This document shows, piece after piece, positions 61,142-64,000 of a DNA stretch of 64,000 nt. The DNA comes from JAGNZR01 sp051659505 (GTDB lineage: Bacteria; Fusobacteriota; Fusobacteriia; Fusobacteriales; Fusobacteriaceae), in NCBI GenBank assembly GCA_051659505.1, contig JBOFOQ010000033.1, positions 4,573-68,572 of the forward strand, written 5' to 3'. Under the pieces are notes generated by a model. It saw only the letters and a program-made list of their open reading frames with translations, had not been told where the DNA came from and did no database searches. Position 1 is the first letter of the stretch, and every line of letters starts with the position of its first letter. The position numbers and the translations under genes were made by a program.

Positions 61142-61626
61142 AAGAATTTTTTTTTTAACTTTTCGTGCTCTAAAAGTTCTAGTGCAAGATTGTTTAACAC
61201 AACTGGGAGCTGAGCACTGTATTCTCCAACTTTAACTAAACTAATATAAAATGATGAAAAAATAGACTTATGCTTCCCCAATGCTTGATAAAAAGGAAAA
61301 CCACTTTCTACATCTTCAACTATAGTTTCCAAAGTAGAACTAAAAGAACTGTTGCTAGATTCCTTTATTTGAAGATTGAGAGACTCTAAAAGAGGTAACC
61401 CACTATTTAGCATAAAGGATAGTTCTTTAGTAAAAATTATTAAAGAATTTTTATTAAGAGTAGGAGAAAAAAAATTAAATATTGAATTTTTACAAATCGA
61501 GGAAGTGAAAAATATCAGATTTTTTTCTCTTAATATAAATTGTAACTCCTCAAGATTTTTAGCTTTAATTTTTCCTGAGTTCCTAACTCCATTTTTAGTA
61601 TAAGCTATATATTTATACAAGTTCAT
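61138..61626 (-). CDS. PilC/ComGB-type platform protein, N-terminal part (split gene)
   Basis: The 162 residues start YKYIAYTKNGVRNSGKIKAK, the characteristic PilC N terminus, and include most of the first GSPII_F domain: FTKELSFMLNSGLPLLESLN, DVESGFPFYQALGKHKSIFS and LVKVGEYSAQLPVVLNNLAL. The frame ends EHEKLKKKFL right after a run of ten A (61147-61156), at the point where the first long membrane helix should begin. RBS CAAGGAGGAA is excellent. Continued in another frame at 60428-61141. Confidence 0.87.
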   Translation of the reverse strand: MNLYKYIAYTKNGVRNSGKIKAKNLEELQFILREKNLIFFTSSICKNSIFNFFSPTLNKNSLIIFTKELSFMLNSGLPLLESLNLQIKESSNSSFSSTLETIVEDVESGFPFYQALGKHKSIFSSFYISLVKVGEYSAQLPVVLNNLALELLEHEKLKKKFL

Positions 61627-61681
61627 AAAATTCCTCCTTGAATAACTAAAGTGTTAGAAAATATTTAAGAATTTGAAGGTA

Positions 61682-61960
61682 TTATAAAGATGACTCGTTT
61701 TCTACTAAAGGTTTATAAATAATTTTTAATATTTTGAATTGATGAGAGAGACTAGGAGCTTTATTTATACTGATAGTTGAATGTATAGAGCTAAAATTTT
61801 TATTTAAAGGGGAGAGAAGAACAAATTTAAGATTTAAAAACTGTGACTTATTACCATTAAGGTATTCATCTAGTGAATTAGGAGCCTTAACTTTAGATAA
61901 TAAATTAAGTGGAGTAGAAAGAAATAAAAAAATAATAAAAAAATAATTAGAATTATTCAT
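61682..61960 (-). CDS. Small exported protein of the pilus cluster, unknown function
   Basis: Protein of 92 residues from ATG 61960, preceded by AAGGAGTGATT; an in-frame start at 61984 would overlap the prepilin gene and add eight residues. MNNSNYFFIIFLFLSTPLNL is a signal peptide. The mature part has no cysteine and no prepilin motif, and is rich in Ser, Asn and Lys. Its place between a prepilin gene and pilC suggests an assembly accessory such as a pilot or a PilP fragment, but nothing in the sequence proves it. Confidence 0.6.
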   Translation of the reverse strand: MNNSNYFFIIFLFLSTPLNLLSKVKAPNSLDEYLNGNKSQFLNLKFVLLSPLNKNFSSIHSTISINKAPSLSHQFKILKIIYKPLVENESSL

Positions 61961-61968
61961 AAATTGAA

Positions 61969-62520
61969 TCACTCCTTTTCCCAACCAACTAAATTTTTAG
62001 ATTGATTAGTTTCATGATAGCTAGCTAAATTATCTAAAGTTATATCTCCTGCAGATATATTTTTGTATAGATTTATAGTTAAAAATTTAAATTGAGAAAA
62101 AGTGTAGAAAGCTATTCTATATTTTGCAAGAGATTTTGAGTTAAATAAGTAGATTGTGAAAGCGTGGCTTAAATTACCACTAGGAAGAATGGAAGTTTTT
62201 AAAGTTCCACCATAAATATTTTTATGTGGGATTCGGTACTCAAGAAGGTCTGGTAAAATTATTTTTTCTAAAACAAGAAAATTACTTTCAAAGATAATTT
62301 CTTTATTATAAGTGCTGAAAGTTAAGTAGATAGACTTATTATTGTAATATGATAAATCTCTATATTTGCTAATTGTCCCAACAATTTGTGTAATAGCATA
62401 GTTAAAAGCTCTAGTTTCTAAGTAGCTTTTATAGCTAATATGAACAAGAAAGGCAAAAATTGAAATAAAAGCTAAATTTATAATTATTTCTAAAATTGAA
62501 AATCCATTATTTTTTTTCAA
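61969..62520 (-). CDS. Type IV prepilin-like protein (GspH/FimT or ComGD type)
   Basis: Protein of 183 residues. MKKNNGFSILEIIINLAFIS has the prepilin peptidase site G^FSILE with Glu at +5. The residues after the helix, including RAFNYAITQIVGTISKYRDL, recall GspH/FimT minor pilins. The start is TTG at 62520 with AGGAG 5-6 bases upstream; no ATG fits. First gene of the pilus operon. The upstream gap to the PTS gene (62521-62757) is A/T-rich with short AATAATTAAAAAAA repeats and presumably holds divergent promoters. Confidence 0.77.
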   Translation of the reverse strand: MKKNNGFSILEIIINLAFISIFAFLVHISYKSYLETRAFNYAITQIVGTISKYRDLSYYNNKSIYLTFSTYNKEIIFESNFLVLEKIILPDLLEYRIPHKNIYGGTLKTSILPSGNLSHAFTIYLFNSKSLAKYRIAFYTFSQFKFLTINLYKNISAGDITLDNLASYHETNQSKNLVGWEKE

Positions 62521-62757
62521 TTGAACTCCTGTAAATAATAATTATAAGACTTAATTTAGATTATACAACTAAAAAAAAATAAAAACAATCTTTAAATTTA
62601 TATGAGTATTTTATTATTGTTTTAAAGAATGTAATTAGAAATAATAATTAAAAAAAATAATAATTAAAAAAAATATATTTATAAAGCTTTTTATTTGTGA
62701 TAATATTTATATTATAAAAAAATTAGTGATAAAATTATAATTAAGGATGTGAAAAAA

Positions 62758-63684
62758 ATGAAATTATCTAGCTATTTAGATCCAAAATTCATATTTATAG
62801 ATTTAGAGGCAACAACAGTAGAAAAAGCAGTAGAAACAATGGTGACTGAAATCTCTGTAAACAATGAAATGGTAAAAAAAAATAAAGATAAATTTTTAGA
62901 TGCTGTAATAAAAAGAGAAAGAGAGTTGTCAACAGCAATTGGGAGTGGAGTAGGAATTCCTCACGCAAGACTAAATGAATTTAATGATTTTATTATATCT
63001 ATTGGAATTTTAAAGAATACAATTTCAGTAGAAATAGCAGGTTCTAATCAAAAAGATGAGTTGAAGTTTATTGTGTTAATTTTATCTGATGTACTAAAAA
63101 ATAAAAATATATTAAAAACAATGGGTGCAATATCTAAATTATGTTTAAAAAATCCTGCGTTATTAGAAAAATTAAAAGCCTCTACTTCTAAACATGAAAT
63201 TATTAAATTAATGGAAGATTCAAATATAGAAATACTTCATAAAGTAACAGCTGATGATGTACTAAGTCCAGAGATAAAACCAGCGGTTCTAGGAGTAACT
63301 TTAGATGAAATAGCAACAAGATTTATTCTTGAACAAACAAGTGGACTTCCTGTTGTAGACAAAAAAGGTAATTTTTTAGGAGAGATAACAGAAAGAGAGT
63401 TAATAGAATATGGAATGCCTAAATATACTAGTTTGTTAGATGATCTAAATTTCTTAACTGTTGGAGAACCTTTTGAAGAATACTTATTAAATGAAAAAAC
63501 AGCTACGATAGATAATATATATAGAAAAAAAGGTGTTGTTGTTATAGATAGCCAAGCACCCATAATGGAGATATGCTCAATAATTGTAAAAAAAGGTGTT
63601 ACTAGACTATACGTTGTTGAAAAAAATAAATATTTAGGAATGATAAAGAGATCTGATATTATAAAAAAAATACTTCATATATAA
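62758..63684 (+). CDS. PTS EIIA (fructose/nitrogen type) domain fused to CBS pair
   Basis: Protein of 308 residues. The N-terminal 150 residues form an EIIA of the PtsN/fructose family: AVIKRERELSTAIGSGVGIP precedes HARLNEF, where the phospho-accepting His is about residue 71. Two CBS domains follow (about 165-225 and 250-308), GLPVVDKKGNFLGEITEREL and GVTRLYVVEKNKYLGMIKRS, which usually bind adenine nucleotides. The fusion looks regulatory: it can link PTS phosphorylation to cellular energy state. ATG 62758 has AAGGATGTG upstream; an in-frame GTG (62749) overlaps that site. Confidence 0.87.
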   Translation: MKLSSYLDPKFIFIDLEATTVEKAVETMVTEISVNNEMVKKNKDKFLDAVIKRERELSTAIGSGVGIPHARLNEFNDFIISIGILKNTISVEIAGSNQKDELKFIVLILSDVLKNKNILKTMGAISKLCLKNPALLEKLKASTSKHEIIKLMEDSNIEILHKVTADDVLSPEIKPAVLGVTLDEIATRFILEQTSGLPVVDKKGNFLGEITERELIEYGMPKYTSLLDDLNFLTVGEPFEEYLLNEKTATIDNIYRKKGVVVIDSQAPIMEICSIIVKKGVTRLYVVEKNKYLGMIKRSDIIKKILHI

Positions 63685-63746
63685 ATTTTAAACACTGAAA
63701 AGATAGTTTGGATAATTAATAATAAAAAAAATTTAAAATTTTTAGT

Positions 63747-63777
63747 AAAAAGTCCTGATTTTAATTGGGATTTTTTC
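63747..63777 (+). terminator. Probable terminator of the PTS IIA-CBS gene
   Basis: AAAAAGTCC (63747-63755) can pair imperfectly with GGGATTTTTT (63768-63777), ending in a T run. Stem has one mismatch. Confidence 0.45.
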
Positions 63778-63871
63778 TATAAGTTATAAAATCTAAAATT
63801 GTGTTTAGCACAGTTAACAATGAAGCTTATTTTCCAAGAAATATATTTTATAAAAAAAAACAAAAAAAGTG

Positions 63872-63956
63872 TTGACGAAATATAACATCTATGATATTAT
63901 TTATCTTGTGCACGACAAAAGGTTGTGAGCACAAAAAGGACATTAACAACAGAATA
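63872..63956 (+). promoter_or_regulatory. Strong promoter with structured leader, probably of an rRNA operon
   Basis: TTGACG (63872-63877), exact 17-base spacer, TATTAT (63895-63900) after an A-rich upstream stretch. Near the expected RNA start lies a hairpin, TTGTGC pairing with GCACAA (about 63906-63935). It is followed by GGACATTAACAACAG, which resembles the boxA antitermination region of rRNA leaders. The window then ends without a protein start. The region 63685-63871 holds only the terminator and nothing else recognisable. The 16S identity of the next gene is inference. Confidence 0.5.
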
Positions 63957-64000
63957 GAGAAGAAAAAAAGTTTTTGAAAAAAAACAATGTCAAAACTCAG

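Noticed and set aside
62521..62757. Short AATAATTAAAAAAA repeats as an origin or iteron array
   Set aside because: Only two to three A/T-only copies, no DnaA-box-like sequence and no replication gene nearby.
1..64000. tRNA genes or a second CRISPR array
   Set aside because: I found no T-loop-like GTTCGAATC pattern with matching arms and no other regularly spaced repeats besides the in-gene MORN units.

Overview
The window is AT-rich, densely coded DNA from a Gram-negative anaerobe that most resembles a Fusobacteriaceae member (Fusobacterium/Cetobacterium type). The reasons are a LamB-type outer-membrane porin and a heptose-kinase gene, which imply an outer membrane with heptose-containing LPS, alongside genes and synteny usually seen in Firmicutes (YueI, rlmB-sigH, a type II-A CRISPR system with csn2). 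The genus is inferred from gene content, not from a marker gene. No tRNA or rRNA gene lies inside the window, but the right edge looks like the promoter and leader of an rRNA operon.

Layout. 1-2.3 kb: a HerA-type ATPase entering from the left edge, followed by the wreck of a HigB/HigA toxin-antitoxin pair. 2.5-12.8 kb: a LacI-controlled beta-glucoside cluster (two ABC permeases, a lipoprotein binding protein, a LamB porin, a GH3 and a GH1 glucosidase, a ROK kinase, a LacI repressor). It has three recognisable operators and is flanked by two related remnant sequences in the same orientation. 13.1-20.4 kb: a complete type II Wadjet operon (jetABCD, minus strand). 20.5-22.1 kb: an HxlR regulator divergent from an Old Yellow Enzyme. 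22.4-27.7 kb: a 2-aminoethylphosphonate import and breakdown operon (phnSTU-phnX-phnW). 27.9-33.4 kb: a sirtuin, then a translationally coupled pair made of a lipase fused to a PAAR-like DUF4280 domain and an exported MORN/YwqK-repeat protein. 33.6-36.1 kb: a SIMPL-domain protein, an SLH-domain protein and glucose-6-phosphate isomerase. 36.3-42.9 kb: a complete type II-A CRISPR-Cas locus with a tracrRNA on the minus strand, cas9, cas1, cas2, csn2, a leader and an array of five repeats and four spacers. 42.9-56.9 kb: mostly housekeeping genes (M18 aminopeptidase, YueI, murA, rlmB, sigH-like sigma factor, leuS, aroE, thioredoxin-like protein, DAACS symporter, ispF, heptose kinase). 57.1-62.5 kb: a minus-strand type IV pilus/competence-like cluster (PilN, PilO, four prepilin-like proteins, a PilC split at a poly-A tract). 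62.7-63.7 kb: a PTS IIA-CBS protein. 63.9-64.0 kb: a strong promoter and structured leader.

How it fits together. The left third is a defence-rich accessory region (HerA, degraded TA, Wadjet) interrupted by a sugar-catabolic cluster. Incoming DNA is met by two independent systems: Wadjet against plasmids and Cas9 against sequences recorded in the array. The best candidate for something little described is the lipase-DUF4280/MORN pair at 28.7-33.4 kb. It has the form of an effector and its exported immunity protein, yet the window holds no secretion apparatus. Secondary oddities are the pilC frame break at an A10 tract, a PilN-like gene whose only well-placed start is ATC, and a diverged anti-repeat-like segment inside the CRISPR leader.
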